Shown piece by piece: positions 50,996 through 60,824 of a stretch of DNA of 64,000 nucleotides. Where the stretch lies: contig JODI01000024.1 in NCBI GenBank assembly GCA_000720805.1, positions 1 to 64,000 of the forward strand, written 5' to 3'. The stretch's first letter is position 1. Each line of letters starts with the position of its first letter. The translations under genes were made by a program, and so were the position numbers. The DNA is from Streptomyces violaceoruber (GTDB lineage Bacteria > Actinomycetota > Actinomycetes > Streptomycetales > Streptomycetaceae). Below the pieces are notes generated by a model, which did not search any database, had not been told where the DNA came from, and was given only the letters and a program-made list of their open reading frames with translations.

Positions 50996-52030
50996 ATGGG
51001 CGGGCGGATCGGGATCAAGGACGTGGCGGCAGCCGCCGGTGTCTCGGCCACGACCGTCTCCCACATCCTCAACGCGGTCGAGGGCAAGCGCATCAACGCG
51101 GAAACCCGGCAGCGGGTGCTCGAAGCGGCCCGGGAGCTGGGGTACGCGCCCAACGGACTGGCGCGGGGGTTGCGGCTGAAGCGGTCGAACACGATCGGCT
51201 TCGTCAGTGACCAGATCGCCACCACGCCCCACGCCGGGCGGATCATCCTGGGGGCGCAGGAGGAGGCGGCGAAACATGACCTCCTCCTGCTCATGCTCAA
51301 TACCGGCGGTGATCCGGAGTTGGAACGCAAGGAGATCGACCTGCTGCTTCAGCGCCAGGTCGACGGCGTGCTGTACGCGTCGATGTACCACCGGGTCGTT
51401 CAGGTGCCGCAGCGGCTGCGGTCGTTCCCCACGGTGCTGCTGGACGCACGCTCGGACGACCCCGACGTGCCCTCCGTCGTACCGGACGAGGTCCTGGGCG
51501 GTCTGACGGCGGTGCGCGAGCTGACCCGCCACGGCCACCGCCGGATCGGCTTCATCAACAACGTCGACGACATCCCGGCCACCCACGGACGCCTGGAGGG
51601 CTACCGGCACGCCCTGGCCGAGGCGGACATCGCCGAGGACCCGCGGCTTGTGGTGAGGGAGACCACCGACGCGGCCGGCGGGTACCGGGCGGCACTCCGA
51701 CTGCTGCGGGCACAGGCGCGACCCACCGCGGTGTTCTGTTTCGCCGACCGGGTGGCGATGGGCGTCTACCGCGCCGCCGCCGAACTGGGGCTGTCGATCC
51801 CCGACGACCTGTCGGTGATCGGGTTCGACAACCAGGAACTGATCTGTGACGGCTTGTTCCCCGGACTGACCACCGTGGCCCTGCCGCACTACGAGATGGG
51901 AGCGCGGGCTGTCGCACAGTTGCTCGCGCTCACGGGCGCGCCGGACCAGGGGACCGTTCCGGCCGCTCAGGAGATGCTGCCCTGCCCGCTGGTGGCACGG
52001 GCATCGGTCGCTTCGCCGCCCCGACTCTGA
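50996..52030 (+). CDS. LacI-family transcriptional regulator of the fructan locus
   Basis: 344 residues. The HTH is IGIKDVAAAAGVSATTVSHI with hinge helix NGLARGLRLKRS, followed by a periplasmic-binding-protein-like sugar domain (VDGVLYASMYHR, RHGHRRIGFINNVDD, SVIGFDNQELICDGLFPGLT). It lies immediately upstream of the sugar importer and GH32 genes on the same strand, so it is the likely repressor, relieved by fructose-derived sugar. Confidence 0.92.
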   Translation: MGGRIGIKDVAAAAGVSATTVSHILNAVEGKRINAETRQRVLEAARELGYAPNGLARGLRLKRSNTIGFVSDQIATTPHAGRIILGAQEEAAKHDLLLLMLNTGGDPELERKEIDLLLQRQVDGVLYASMYHRVVQVPQRLRSFPTVLLDARSDDPDVPSVVPDEVLGGLTAVRELTRHGHRRIGFINNVDDIPATHGRLEGYRHALAEADIAEDPRLVVRETTDAAGGYRAALRLLRAQARPTAVFCFADRVAMGVYRAAAELGLSIPDDLSVIGFDNQELICDGLFPGLTTVALPHYEMGARAVAQLLALTGAPDQGTVPAAQEMLPCPLVARASVASPPRL

Positions 52031-52059
52031 CCTCGCGGCGGCGAAGCACCACCGATACA

Positions 52060-52082
52060 GGCGGCCGTCACTACCGGCCGCC
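52060..52082 (+). terminator. hairpin between the lacI-type gene and the importer operon
   Basis: GGCGGCCG pairs with CGGCCGCC around 7 nt. It may end the regulator transcript, leaving the importer genes to their own promoter, or attenuate read-through. Confidence 0.5.
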
Positions 52083-52127
52083 GGCGCGGTCTGCCAGGAC
52101 CGTGCCCAGTGAAATTGGAGGAACCCA

Positions 52128-53435
52128 GTGGAATCGAGAACCAGGCGCCTCGCGGTGTCGAGCATAGCCGCCCTTGCCGCGGCGGTGCTCGTGGCCGGCT
52201 GCGGCGGTGCTGGCAGCACCGGCTCGTCAGGCGCCGACGGCAACACCCTGACCCTGTGGACGCACAACGCCGGCAATGCCGCCGAGTACGGCGTCGTGAA
52301 GCGGATCGTCAAGGACTTCAACGCCGGCCAGAGCAAGTACAAGGTCAGGATCCAGGCGTTCCCGCAGGGTTCCTACAACGACTCGGTGGTGGCCGCGGCC
52401 GCCGCGAAGAAGCTGCCGTGCGTCCTCGACGTCGACGGACCCAACGTCCCGAACTGGGCCTGGGGCGGGTACCTCGCGCCGCTGGATCTGTCCAAGGGCC
52501 AAGTCGCGGTGAAGGACCAGCTGCCCAGCACGGTCGGCACGTACCAGGGCAAGACCTACGCGTCCGGCTTCTACGACGTCGCGCTGACCCTGTACTCCCG
52601 CAAGTCGGTCCTGAAGAAGTACGGCATCCGCGTCCCCACCCTCGACAAGCCCTGGACCAGGACCGAGTTCATGGCCGCGCTCGCCAAGATCAAGGCGGGC
52701 GGCGGGTTCACCAACGCGCTGGACCTCGGCACGGGTGACCCCGGCGAATGGTGGCCGTATGCCTACTCCCCGATGCTGCAGAGCTTCGGCGGCGACCTGA
52801 TCGACCGCTCCGCCTACAAGAGCGCCAAAGGCGCGCTCAACGGCGACAAGGCTGTCGAGTGGGGCAAGTGGTTCCGCTCGCTGGTCACGAAGGGCTACGC
52901 GCCGCAGAAGTCCGGCAAGAGCCCCGGCGACGACTTCCGCAACGGCAAGACCGCCATCCAGTGGGACGGCAGTTGGTCGGGCCAGGCCAACGTCGACAAG
53001 TTCGGCAGCGACCTGGCGATCCTCCCGCCGGTCGACTTCGGCGACGGACCGAAGATCGGCGGAGCCTCCTGGCAGTGGGGCATGAGCTCGACCTGCTCCA
53101 ACAAGGAAGGCGCCCAGGCGTATCTGAACTTCTCCCGGCAGACGAAGTACTTCGTGGACTTCGCCAGAGCCACCGGCACCATCGCTGCCACCACGGCGGC
53201 GGCGCAGCAGGTCAAGGGCTACGAAACGGGCGGGCAGTTCAATGTCTTCCTGAAGGAAGCACAGAAGTTCGCGGTGGTCCGGCCCGTCACCCCGGCCTAC
53301 CCCTACATCTCCACGGTGTTCTCCAAGACGGCCATGGACATCCTGGCCGGCGCCGATGTGAAGGGCGCCCTCGACCAAGCCGTGGGTCAGATCGACAACA
53401 ACCTGTCGACCAGTCACTACTCCACCGGCAGCTGA
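52128..53435 (+). CDS. sugar ABC transporter substrate-binding lipoprotein
   Basis: 435 residues. The lipobox LVAGCGG (Cys25) ends a signal peptide, followed by a family 1 extracellular solute-binding fold (LTLWTHNAGNAAEYGVVKRI, YSRKSVLKKYGIRVPTLDKP, GKTAIQWDGSWSGQANVDKF). It captures the sugar outside the membrane and delivers it to the two permeases downstream. GGAGG lies 7 nt before the GTG. Context with GH32 enzymes points to fructo-oligosaccharides or sucrose. Confidence 0.92.
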   Translation: MESRTRRLAVSSIAALAAAVLVAGCGGAGSTGSSGADGNTLTLWTHNAGNAAEYGVVKRIVKDFNAGQSKYKVRIQAFPQGSYNDSVVAAAAAKKLPCVLDVDGPNVPNWAWGGYLAPLDLSKGQVAVKDQLPSTVGTYQGKTYASGFYDVALTLYSRKSVLKKYGIRVPTLDKPWTRTEFMAALAKIKAGGGFTNALDLGTGDPGEWWPYAYSPMLQSFGGDLIDRSAYKSAKGALNGDKAVEWGKWFRSLVTKGYAPQKSGKSPGDDFRNGKTAIQWDGSWSGQANVDKFGSDLAILPPVDFGDGPKIGGASWQWGMSSTCSNKEGAQAYLNFSRQTKYFVDFARATGTIAATTAAAQQVKGYETGGQFNVFLKEAQKFAVVRPVTPAYPYISTVFSKTAMDILAGADVKGALDQAVGQIDNNLSTSHYSTGS

Positions 53436-53510
53436 CCGCGTCCGCCCGTCCCGGCGGACGCGGTTCCTCCCCTCCGCCTCCGCCGGGGCATGTACCTGCC
53501 TGGATGTCCC

Positions 53511-54470
53511 ATGACTACCACCATGTCGTCAATGTCCACCCGATCGGGCGCCGCTGACGCCCCACCCACCGAACGTGCGACACGCCCACGCCGCCGCGCA
53601 CGGCGCAGGGAGAGCCTCGCCGCACTCGGCATGGTGAGCCCCGCCGTCTTCCTGCTGGTGATGTTCATCGTCATCCCGGTGGTGCTGACCTTCGCCCTGG
53701 CCTTCACCGACGCCCGCCTGGTGTCCCCGGTCCCGGCCCAGTTCACCGGCCTGCAGAACTTCCGCACCCTGCTGGACGACCCGCTGTTCTACACGTCGCT
53801 GCGCAACACGTTCTACTTCGCCGTCGCCGTCGTCCCGTTGCAGGGCGGCCTGGCTCTGGTGCTCGCGCTGCTCGTCAACGCCAAGGTGAAGGGCGTCAAC
53901 TTCTTCCGGACCGTCTACTTCCTCCCGGTCGTCACCTCGATGGTCGTCGTCTCCATCCTGTGGACGCTGCTGTACCAGAAGACCGGGCTGGTCAACGAGA
54001 TCATCTCCCACGTCACCCTCGGCCTCGTGCACGGACCGGACTGGCTGAACGACCCGTCCACGTCGATGCCCGCCATCATCGGCATGTCCGTCTGGCAGGG
54101 CGTCGGCTTCCACATGATCATCTGGCTGGCCGGCCTCCAGACCGTCCCCCAGGACCTGTACGAGGCGGCGGACATGGACGGGGCCACCCGCTGGATGCGC
54201 TTTCGCCACGTGACCTGGCCCGGCCTCAAAGCCACCCGCACCTTCGTGCTCATCACCATCACCATCAGCGCGTTCGCCCTGTTCACACAGGTCAACGTGA
54301 TGACACAAGGCGGCCCCCTGGACTCCACCAGCACGGTCGTCTACCAGGCCGTGCGCAGTGGATACAGCCAGCAGCAGACCGGATACGCGTCCGCGATCTC
54401 CCTCGTCTTCTTCGTCCTGGTACTGGCCGTCTCCCTCGTCCAACGCTTCCTCACCCGGGAGAAGGACTGA
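53511..54470 (+). CDS. sugar ABC transporter permease (MalF type)
   Basis: About 320 residues, six helices. The inner-membrane EAA loop is LYEAADMDGATRWMRFRHVT, which docks the ATPase. The second in-frame ATG (53511) is preferred over 53490. It is followed by the partner permease with a 1-bp gap. Confidence 0.92.
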   Translation: MTTTMSSMSTRSGAADAPPTERATRPRRRARRRESLAALGMVSPAVFLLVMFIVIPVVLTFALAFTDARLVSPVPAQFTGLQNFRTLLDDPLFYTSLRNTFYFAVAVVPLQGGLALVLALLVNAKVKGVNFFRTVYFLPVVTSMVVVSILWTLLYQKTGLVNEIISHVTLGLVHGPDWLNDPSTSMPAIIGMSVWQGVGFHMIIWLAGLQTVPQDLYEAADMDGATRWMRFRHVTWPGLKATRTFVLITITISAFALFTQVNVMTQGGPLDSTSTVVYQAVRSGYSQQQTGYASAISLVFFVLVLAVSLVQRFLTREKD

Positions 54471-54471
54471 C

Positions 54472-55386
54472 ATGACCTCCGTATCCCCTGCCCCTGCACG
54501 TCAGGGACGCCGCCTGAGGCCGTCTCCGCGCCGGATCGTCCTTCAGACGGCACGCATCGCCCTCGCGCTGTTCTTCGCCTTCCCGATCGTCTTCATGCTG
54601 GTGTCGTCACTCAAGCCCGACGAGCAGATCTTCGCCGACCTGGACGGCATCAAGGCGTTCCTGCCCGTCGGCCACCTGTCTCTGGACAACTACACCGGTG
54701 TCTTCGACCGGGTGCCCGCCATCCGGTTCCTGGTCAACTCCATCGGCATCTCCGCCATCACCGTGGCGCTGAGCGTCTTCATCAACTCTCTTGCGGCATT
54801 CGCCCTGTCCCGGATGCGGTGGCGCGGCAAGAAGATCGTCCTCACCGCCGTGATCGCGACACTCATCGTGCCGTTCGAGACCTTCGCCCTGCCGATGGTC
54901 TGGTGGGTGAACAAACTGCCCTGGCTGCAGATGGAGGGCGGACGGCTCGTCGTGACCGAAGGCTGGCTGGACACCTATCAGGTGCAGATCCTGCCGTTCG
55001 TCGGCAACGCCCTCTTCATCTTCCTGTTCCACCAGTACTTCCAGAGCATTCCCAAGGAACTCGACGAAGCGGCGGTCATCGACGGGGCGAGCTGGTTCGG
55101 GATCTACCGGCGCATCGTCATGCCGCTGTCCGGCCCGGCGATCGCCACGGTGGCCATCCTGGCCTTCCTGCCGATGTGGAACCAGTACCTGTGGCCGCTG
55201 ATGGTCGTCCAGAGCGAGGAACTGCGGCCGGTCATGGTCGGCATCGACTACTTCGTCCAGCTCAAGCCCTCCTGGGGCCAGATCATGGCCTACTCGTCGA
55301 TGATCACTGTGCCGGTGCTCGCGCTGTTCGTGGCCTTCCAGCGGGCCTTCGTCAGCAGCATCGCCTCCAGCGGCGTCAAGGGCTGA
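54472..55386 (+). CDS. sugar ABC transporter permease (MalG type)
   Basis: 304 residues, six helices, EAA loop LDEAAVIDGASWFGIYRRIV. Together with the upstream permease it forms the membrane channel. No ATPase gene follows; Streptomyces importers of this class commonly use the shared ATPase MsiK encoded elsewhere. The ATG at 54472 has GGAGAAGG before it. Confidence 0.92.
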   Translation: MTSVSPAPARQGRRLRPSPRRIVLQTARIALALFFAFPIVFMLVSSLKPDEQIFADLDGIKAFLPVGHLSLDNYTGVFDRVPAIRFLVNSIGISAITVALSVFINSLAAFALSRMRWRGKKIVLTAVIATLIVPFETFALPMVWWVNKLPWLQMEGGRLVVTEGWLDTYQVQILPFVGNALFIFLFHQYFQSIPKELDEAAVIDGASWFGIYRRIVMPLSGPAIATVAILAFLPMWNQYLWPLMVVQSEELRPVMVGIDYFVQLKPSWGQIMAYSSMITVPVLALFVAFQRAFVSSIASSGVKG

Positions 55387-55461
55387 GTCCCGCCGGGTCC
55401 GCGCCCGCCCCCACTTCCTCCGCCACCCCCTGTGCCTCGCGCACCCTTCGAAAGGCCCCGT

Positions 55462-57003
55462 GTGTCCACGCCGTCCGCCGACCCCCACCTGCCCGCCGTG
55501 CACCTGCGGCCGCCGCGCAACTGGATCAACGACCCCAACGGACTGGTCTTCCACGACGGTCACTACCACGTGTTCTTCCAGTACAACCCGCACGGCCCGC
55601 AGCACGCCGACATCCACTGGGGCCACTTCCGCAGCCGCGACCTGGTCACCTGGGAACAGCTCCCGGTCGCCCTCGCCCCCACCCCGGGCGGCGACGACGC
55701 CGACGGCTGCTTCTCCGGCAACGCCGTCTCCCTCGACGGCCGGCTGGTGGCCTTCTACTCCGCCAACCGCACCGGCCGCTGGTGGCAACCGGTCACCACC
55801 GCCGAATCGCACGACGGCGGCCACACCTGGACCAAGCGGCCGGAGCTGCTCATCCCGCAGCCACCCGCCCACACCACCATGTACCGCGACCCCTACGTCT
55901 GGCAGCAGGACGGCCGCTGGCGGATGCTGGTCGGCTCGGCCCTCGCCGACGGCCGGGGTGCCGCCCAGCTGTACGAGTCGGCGGACCTGGACAACTGGCA
56001 GCACCGAGGCCCGTTCGCCGCCGACGCCCCGAGGCCGCTGCCCGGCGGCACCGACACCGGCGTCGGCTGGGAGTGCCCCCAGTACGCCTTCTGGCCGACA
56101 CCCGACGGCGCGGGACGGCAGGGCCTGCTGATCGTCAGCACCTGGGACACCGATGCCGGTCCCCAGGCCACCGCCGCCTACCCCGGCCGTGAGACCCCCG
56201 ACGGCACTTTCCACTCCTCGGCACCTGTCCGGCTCGACCACGGCCCGGACTTCTACGCCCCCGCACTCCTGCGGGCCCCGGACGGTCGATGGCTGCTGTG
56301 GGCATGGTCGTGGGAAGCCCGCGAACCCACCTGGGCACGAGAGGCGGGCTGGGCGGGGCTGCTCACCCTCCCACGCGAGATCACCCTCGCGGCCGACGGC
56401 ACCGTCCACCAGCGGCCCGCCCGGGAAGTCGCCGGACTGCGTGACGAGCAACTCCTGTACGCCACCGGGCGCGCCCGGGCCGATGCGGCCGTACTCGGCG
56501 ACGTCGGCACCACCTTCGACCTCACCGCCCGGCTCACCCCTTCGCCAGGCCGGCCGGGCGGCCTCCGGCTGGTCACCTCCGCCGACGGGAGCGAACACCT
56601 GGACGTCACCGTCGACACCGTCGCCGGCGACGTGGTCGTCGACCGCTCACACGCCTCCCGCGACCCCCGGGCCGTGGGCGGCACCTACCGCATCCCCTGC
56701 CCGGCGGCCCGACCCGGAGCACCGGTCGAACTGCGCATCGTGGTCGACGGGTCCGTCCTCGAACTCTTCCTCAGCACCGGAGAAGCCCTGACCCTGCGTC
56801 TCTACCCGGTCTCCGACGCCGCATGGTCGCTGCAGGCCCGAGCCGTCGACTTCACGGTCCAGGCGTGGAGTCTCGCTGCCCCCGAGGGGCCCGTCCGCGG
56901 CACCGCCACCCAGGACGCCCCCCACGCGCACCCCCCGATCCCCGCAGAAGGAGCGCCATGTCCACAACCGCCCGTCCCCGCCGCAGACTTCTCACGGCCC
57001 TGA
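55462..57003 (+). CDS. cytoplasmic GH32 beta-fructofuranosidase (sucrase/fructanase-like)
   Basis: 513 residues from GTG 55462, with no signal peptide. GH32 landmarks are the nucleophile Asp24 in NWINDPNG, the transition-state stabiliser Asp143 in YRDP, and the acid/base Glu204 in GWECPQ. The C-terminal beta-sandwich is about residues 360-495. It cleaves terminal beta-fructosyl units from sucrose or imported fructo-oligosaccharides. It lies 75 bp after the permease and overlaps the next gene by 46 bp. Confidence 0.92.
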   Translation: MSTPSADPHLPAVHLRPPRNWINDPNGLVFHDGHYHVFFQYNPHGPQHADIHWGHFRSRDLVTWEQLPVALAPTPGGDDADGCFSGNAVSLDGRLVAFYSANRTGRWWQPVTTAESHDGGHTWTKRPELLIPQPPAHTTMYRDPYVWQQDGRWRMLVGSALADGRGAAQLYESADLDNWQHRGPFAADAPRPLPGGTDTGVGWECPQYAFWPTPDGAGRQGLLIVSTWDTDAGPQATAAYPGRETPDGTFHSSAPVRLDHGPDFYAPALLRAPDGRWLLWAWSWEAREPTWAREAGWAGLLTLPREITLAADGTVHQRPAREVAGLRDEQLLYATGRARADAAVLGDVGTTFDLTARLTPSPGRPGGLRLVTSADGSEHLDVTVDTVAGDVVVDRSHASRDPRAVGGTYRIPCPAARPGAPVELRIVVDGSVLELFLSTGEALTLRLYPVSDAAWSLQARAVDFTVQAWSLAAPEGPVRGTATQDAPHAHPPIPAEGAPCPQPPVPAADFSRP

Positions 57004-59507
57004 CCGTCCTTGCCGGACTGGGCCTGCTCGCCGCCACACCGGCCGCCGCCGACCCGCTCCACCACGAGCGGTACCGTCCCCAGTTCCACTTCACCCCGGC
57101 CCAGAACTGGATGAACGACCCCAACGGCCTGATCTGGTACAAGGGCCGGTACCACCTGTTCTTCCAGTACAACCCGTCCGGCAACAGTTGGGGCAACATG
57201 TCCTGGGGCCACGCGGTCAGCACCGACCTCGTCCACTGGAAGCAACTCCCCGTCGCCATCCCCCAGGACGACAACGAGATGGTCTTCTCCGGCAGCGTGG
57301 TGCTGGACAAGGACAACACCACCGGGTTCGGGACCAGGGCCGACCCGCCGCTGGTCGCCGTCTACACCAGCCTGGTGAAGTCCACCGGCGTCCAGCGGCA
57401 GTCGCTGGCGTACAGCACCGACGGCGGCACCACCTGGACCAAGTACTCCGGCAACCCGGTCCTCGACCTGGGCTCCGTCAACTTCCGTGACCCGAAGGTC
57501 TTCTGGTACGCCCCCACCCACAGCTGGCTGATGGCCGTCGCCCTCGCCGACCAGCACAAGATCTCCTTCTACAGCTCCTCGAACCTCAAGCACTGGACCC
57601 ACCTGAGCGACTTCGGTCCGGCCGGCGCGACCGGCGGGGTGTGGGAGTGCCCGGACCTGTTCCCGCTGCCCGTGGACGGCAACCCGAAGAAGACCAAGTG
57701 GGTGCTGGCGGTCAACCTCAACCCCGGTGCCATCGCGGGCGGTTCCGGTGCCCAGTACTTCGTCGGAGACTTCGACGGCGAGAAGTTCACCGCCGACGAC
57801 AGCGGCGCCTACACCCCGCCGAGCGGCACCGTGCTGCAGGACTTCGAGTCCAGCTCCTTCGGCGACTGGACGGCCACCGGAGGCGCGTTCGGCACCGCGC
57901 CGGCCACCGGGGCGCTGGACGGCCAGAGTCCGGTCACCGGCTCCGACGGAAAGGCCTTCGCCGACAGCTTCCACGGCGGCGACGCCTCCACCGGCACGCT
58001 GACCTCGCCCGAGTTCACCGCCACCAGCAACTACATCAACTTCAAGGTCGGCGGCGGCAACCACCCGTACCGGTCCGGCGACATCCTCGGCGACGAGCCG
58101 GCACCCACCGGCGAAACGCTCGCCGACTTCGAGGACAGCACCTACACCAGCCCCATCGGCGACTGGACCACCACGGGCGATGCCTTCGGCGCCGGACCGG
58201 CACAGGGAACCCTCCCCAACCAGCAACAGGTCTCCGGCTATCTCGGAGGCGGACTCGCCAACAGCTACCTGAACGGCGACGCCACCACCGGCACCCTGAC
58301 CTCACCGACCTTCACCATCGACAGGAGGTACCTGGACTTCCTCATCGGCGGCGGTTACCACGCCGCGAGCTCCGACGCCCCCACAGCCGTAGAACTCGTC
58401 GTCGACGGCAAGGTGGTGCGCTCCGCCACCGGCGCCAACGCCGAGGCTCTGAACTGGGCCTCCTGGGACCTGTCCGATCTGCGGGGCGAACAGGCCCAGA
58501 TCAAGGTCGTGGACGCCAACACCGGCGGCTGGGGTCACCTCAACGTCGACCAGTTCGTCCTCTCGGACACCCGGGCGAAGCCCCACTCCGACGAGACCGG
58601 CGTCAACCTCCTCGTCGACGGCGAGATCGTGCAGAGCGCCACCGGCGCCAACTCCGAGAACCTGGACTGGGCCTCCTTCAACACCACCGCCTACAAGGGC
58701 AAACAGGTCCAGCTCCAGATCGTCGACGCCAACAGCGGCGGCTGGGGACACGTCCTCGCCGACCAGTTCACCGCCGCCGACAAGCCCGCACTGTCCACCA
58801 CCCAGCGCGCCCACTGGCTCGACTACGGCCAGGACTTCTACGCCGCCAACTCCTTCAACGACGTCCCCGGCGGCCGACGCGTCATGATCGCCTGGATGAA
58901 CAGCTGGAACTACGGCGGGAGCATCCCCACCAGCCCCTGGCGCAGCGCCGACACCTTCCCCCGCCAGCTGGCCCTGCGGACCGTGAACGGCAGGACCCAG
59001 CTGGTCCAGCAGCCGGTCGGCGAACTGGAAACCCTCCGCGGTTCCGTGGCCGACGTCCCGGCCAGGACCGTCACCAACGGCACCACCGCGCTCGATGTGT
59101 CCGGCAGCGCCCTGGAGCTCAAGGCCGACCTCACCCCGGGCACCGCCGACCGCTTCGGCCTGGACGTCCGAACGGGCGCGGGACAGCGCACCCGGATCGG
59201 GTACGACACCAGCACCGGCGAGGTCTACCTGGACCGCACCGGCTCAGGCGCGACCGACTTCGACCCCACCTTCTCCAGCACCGAACACGCCCCGCTGGCT
59301 CTCGACGGCAAGTCCCTGCGCCTGCATGTCCTCGTCGACGCCTCGTCCGTCGAGGTCTACGCCGAGAACGCACGCGGCGAACAAGTCGTTCTCACAGACC
59401 AGATTTTCCCCGATCCCGCCGGTACCGGTGTCGACGTCTTCGCCGAAAACGGCACCGCCGAACTCACCGGCCTGCGGGCCTGGCGACTGGCATCCATCTG
59501 GAAGTGA
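56958..59507 (+). CDS. secreted GH32 levanase/inulinase with nested inserted domains
   Basis: 849 residues. The signal peptide is RPRRRLLTALTVLAGLGLLA with ATPAAA. The five-blade propeller carries Asp54 (WMNDPNG), Asp178 (FRDPK) and Glu230 (WECPD). It is interrupted at about residue 290 by an inserted jelly-roll-like module and resumes at HWLDYGQDFYAANSF (about 619). The C-terminal sandwich ends at SIWK. It releases fructose from external levan or inulin; exo-action is likely by similarity. AAGGAG precedes the ATG at 56958, which lies inside the upstream gene. Confidence 0.92.
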   Translation: MSTTARPRRRLLTALTVLAGLGLLAATPAAADPLHHERYRPQFHFTPAQNWMNDPNGLIWYKGRYHLFFQYNPSGNSWGNMSWGHAVSTDLVHWKQLPVAIPQDDNEMVFSGSVVLDKDNTTGFGTRADPPLVAVYTSLVKSTGVQRQSLAYSTDGGTTWTKYSGNPVLDLGSVNFRDPKVFWYAPTHSWLMAVALADQHKISFYSSSNLKHWTHLSDFGPAGATGGVWECPDLFPLPVDGNPKKTKWVLAVNLNPGAIAGGSGAQYFVGDFDGEKFTADDSGAYTPPSGTVLQDFESSSFGDWTATGGAFGTAPATGALDGQSPVTGSDGKAFADSFHGGDASTGTLTSPEFTATSNYINFKVGGGNHPYRSGDILGDEPAPTGETLADFEDSTYTSPIGDWTTTGDAFGAGPAQGTLPNQQQVSGYLGGGLANSYLNGDATTGTLTSPTFTIDRRYLDFLIGGGYHAASSDAPTAVELVVDGKVVRSATGANAEALNWASWDLSDLRGEQAQIKVVDANTGGWGHLNVDQFVLSDTRAKPHSDETGVNLLVDGEIVQSATGANSENLDWASFNTTAYKGKQVQLQIVDANSGGWGHVLADQFTAADKPALSTTQRAHWLDYGQDFYAANSFNDVPGGRRVMIAWMNSWNYGGSIPTSPWRSADTFPRQLALRTVNGRTQLVQQPVGELETLRGSVADVPARTVTNGTTALDVSGSALELKADLTPGTADRFGLDVRTGAGQRTRIGYDTSTGEVYLDRTGSGATDFDPTFSSTEHAPLALDGKSLRLHVLVDASSVEVYAENARGEQVVLTDQIFPDPAGTGVDVFAENGTAELTGLRAWRLASIWK
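57831..58781 (+). other. domain-within-domain insertion in the secreted GH32
   Basis: Half-domain A1 (residues 292-370) is followed by A2 (388-468), B2 (477-537) and B1 (547-608). A1/A2 share DFE...GDW.TTG.AFG and TGTLTSP.FT; B1/B2 share LVVDG.VV.SATGAN and VDAN.GGWGH. The order A1-A2-B2-B1 means a full copy (A2-B2) sits inside another copy (A1-B1), itself inside the GH32 propeller. Confidence 0.8.
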
Positions 59508-59904
59508 TCACCCCGAGCGTGTGGTGAGTGCACGTCGCTGCTCCCGCGCTCCATGCCCGGACCGTACGCGTCCCGTCGGTCCCGGTCGTTGGTGAGGGCG
59601 GCGGCGGTCAAACCTGCGGTGCGCGGGCAGGGGGAGAGGTCGGGGCCGGTCGCGGTGCGGAGGCCGGAGTCGGCGATGGCGATGGTGATGGCGACCAGAA
59701 TCGCCAGACCGACGGCGGAGTCGATCTGCCGGGCGGTGGAGTCATGGCCGAGGCGATGCCCTGAGGGTGGGCGCCGACGCGTCCTCCGCGCAGTTGCTGA
59801 GGGCGCCCCCGTGGCTGTGCCGAACCAGGTCGTTCGTTTCAGCCGCGGGGCGCCCTCGCCGTGCCGGGCCGCTTCGGATCGCCGGCCTCGGCGGCCGGGT
59901 GCGG

Positions 59905-60783
59905 TTACTGGTGCGTGGCCAGGAACGGCAGGAGGACGTCGGCCATCTCGTCGGGTACTTCCTCTGCGAGGTCGTGGCCGGCGTCGAAGGTGTGTCCGGT
60001 GACGTCGTGGGCCATGAGCCGCATCTGGGACTCGTTGCGGTCGCCGATGAACGCGGATCCGCCGAGGGCCAGGACCGGGATGTCCAGCTTCTTCTGCGCG
60101 GTCCGCCGATTCTGTTCGGCGTCGACGAGCATGGCCCGGTAGATGGAGAGCATCGCGCGGATGCCACCCGGCATGGAGTAGCAGCGCACGTATTCGTCGA
60201 CCGCGTCGGGGGTGGCGCTGTCGGGGTGGCTGCGCTCGTACTTGATCATGTAGGTGATCAGCTCGCGCTCGTGTCCGGCGATCAGCATCTCGGGTATGTC
60301 CGGCTGGAAGTAGAAGCCCAGGTGCCACAGGTGCATGCCGCTGGAGACGTTCTCGGGAGTGAGGGCTGTGTGGTCCTCGAAGCCGAATCCGGGGAAGAGG
60401 GCCTCGGCGAACACGAGAGCGGTGACGTGGTCGCGGTGGCGGGCGGCGAGCTGGTAGCCGATCACCGCTCCCCAGTCCTCGCCCGCCACGGCGTATGTCT
60501 CGTGTCCGAGGTGGGTCATCAGCTCGGCGATGTCGTCGCTCATCGTCGCGGAGTCGTAGCCGTCCGAGGGGCGGGCGGAGTCGCCGAGACCGCGAAGGTC
60601 CGGGACGACGACGGTGTGGTGGGGCGTCAGCTTCGGGACGAGGTGGCGCCAGTGGTAGCTGGTCTTGGGTACGCCGTGCAGGAGCACCACCGCGGGGCCG
60701 GACCCGGCTGTGCGGTAGTGCAGGCTCGTTCCGTTGACGGCGGTTCGGCCGGTGCGGACGGGCGTTCCGTCATGGTCGGACAT
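59905..60783 (-). CDS. epoxide hydrolase/haloalkane dehalogenase-like alpha/beta hydrolase
   Basis: About 292 residues. The oxyanion motif is LLHGVPKTSYHW, and the nucleophile elbow is AGEDWGAVIGYQ with Asp instead of Ser, as in epoxide hydrolases and dehalogenases. The lid and C-terminal His (DAGHDLAEEVPDEM) are present. A start at 60795 or at the second Met (60783) is possible. The 59508-59904 stretch between it and the GH32 gene shows no recognisable gene. Confidence 0.85.
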   Translation of the reverse strand: MSDHDGTPVRTGRTAVNGTSLHYRTAGSGPAVVLLHGVPKTSYHWRHLVPKLTPHHTVVVPDLRGLGDSARPSDGYDSATMSDDIAELMTHLGHETYAVAGEDWGAVIGYQLAARHRDHVTALVFAEALFPGFGFEDHTALTPENVSSGMHLWHLGFYFQPDIPEMLIAGHERELITYMIKYERSHPDSATPDAVDEYVRCYSMPGGIRAMLSIYRAMLVDAEQNRRTAQKKLDIPVLALGGSAFIGDRNESQMRLMAHDVTGHTFDAGHDLAEEVPDEMADVLLPFLATHQ

Positions 60784-60824
60784 CATGTTTCTCAACCTTT
60801 CTGACGTACTTGGCGATTGCGGTG

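Noticed and set aside
59508..59904. Possible small genes between the GH32 and epoxide hydrolase genes
   Set aside because: Several short frames on both strands, none with a ribosome binding site, motif or consistent codon pattern.
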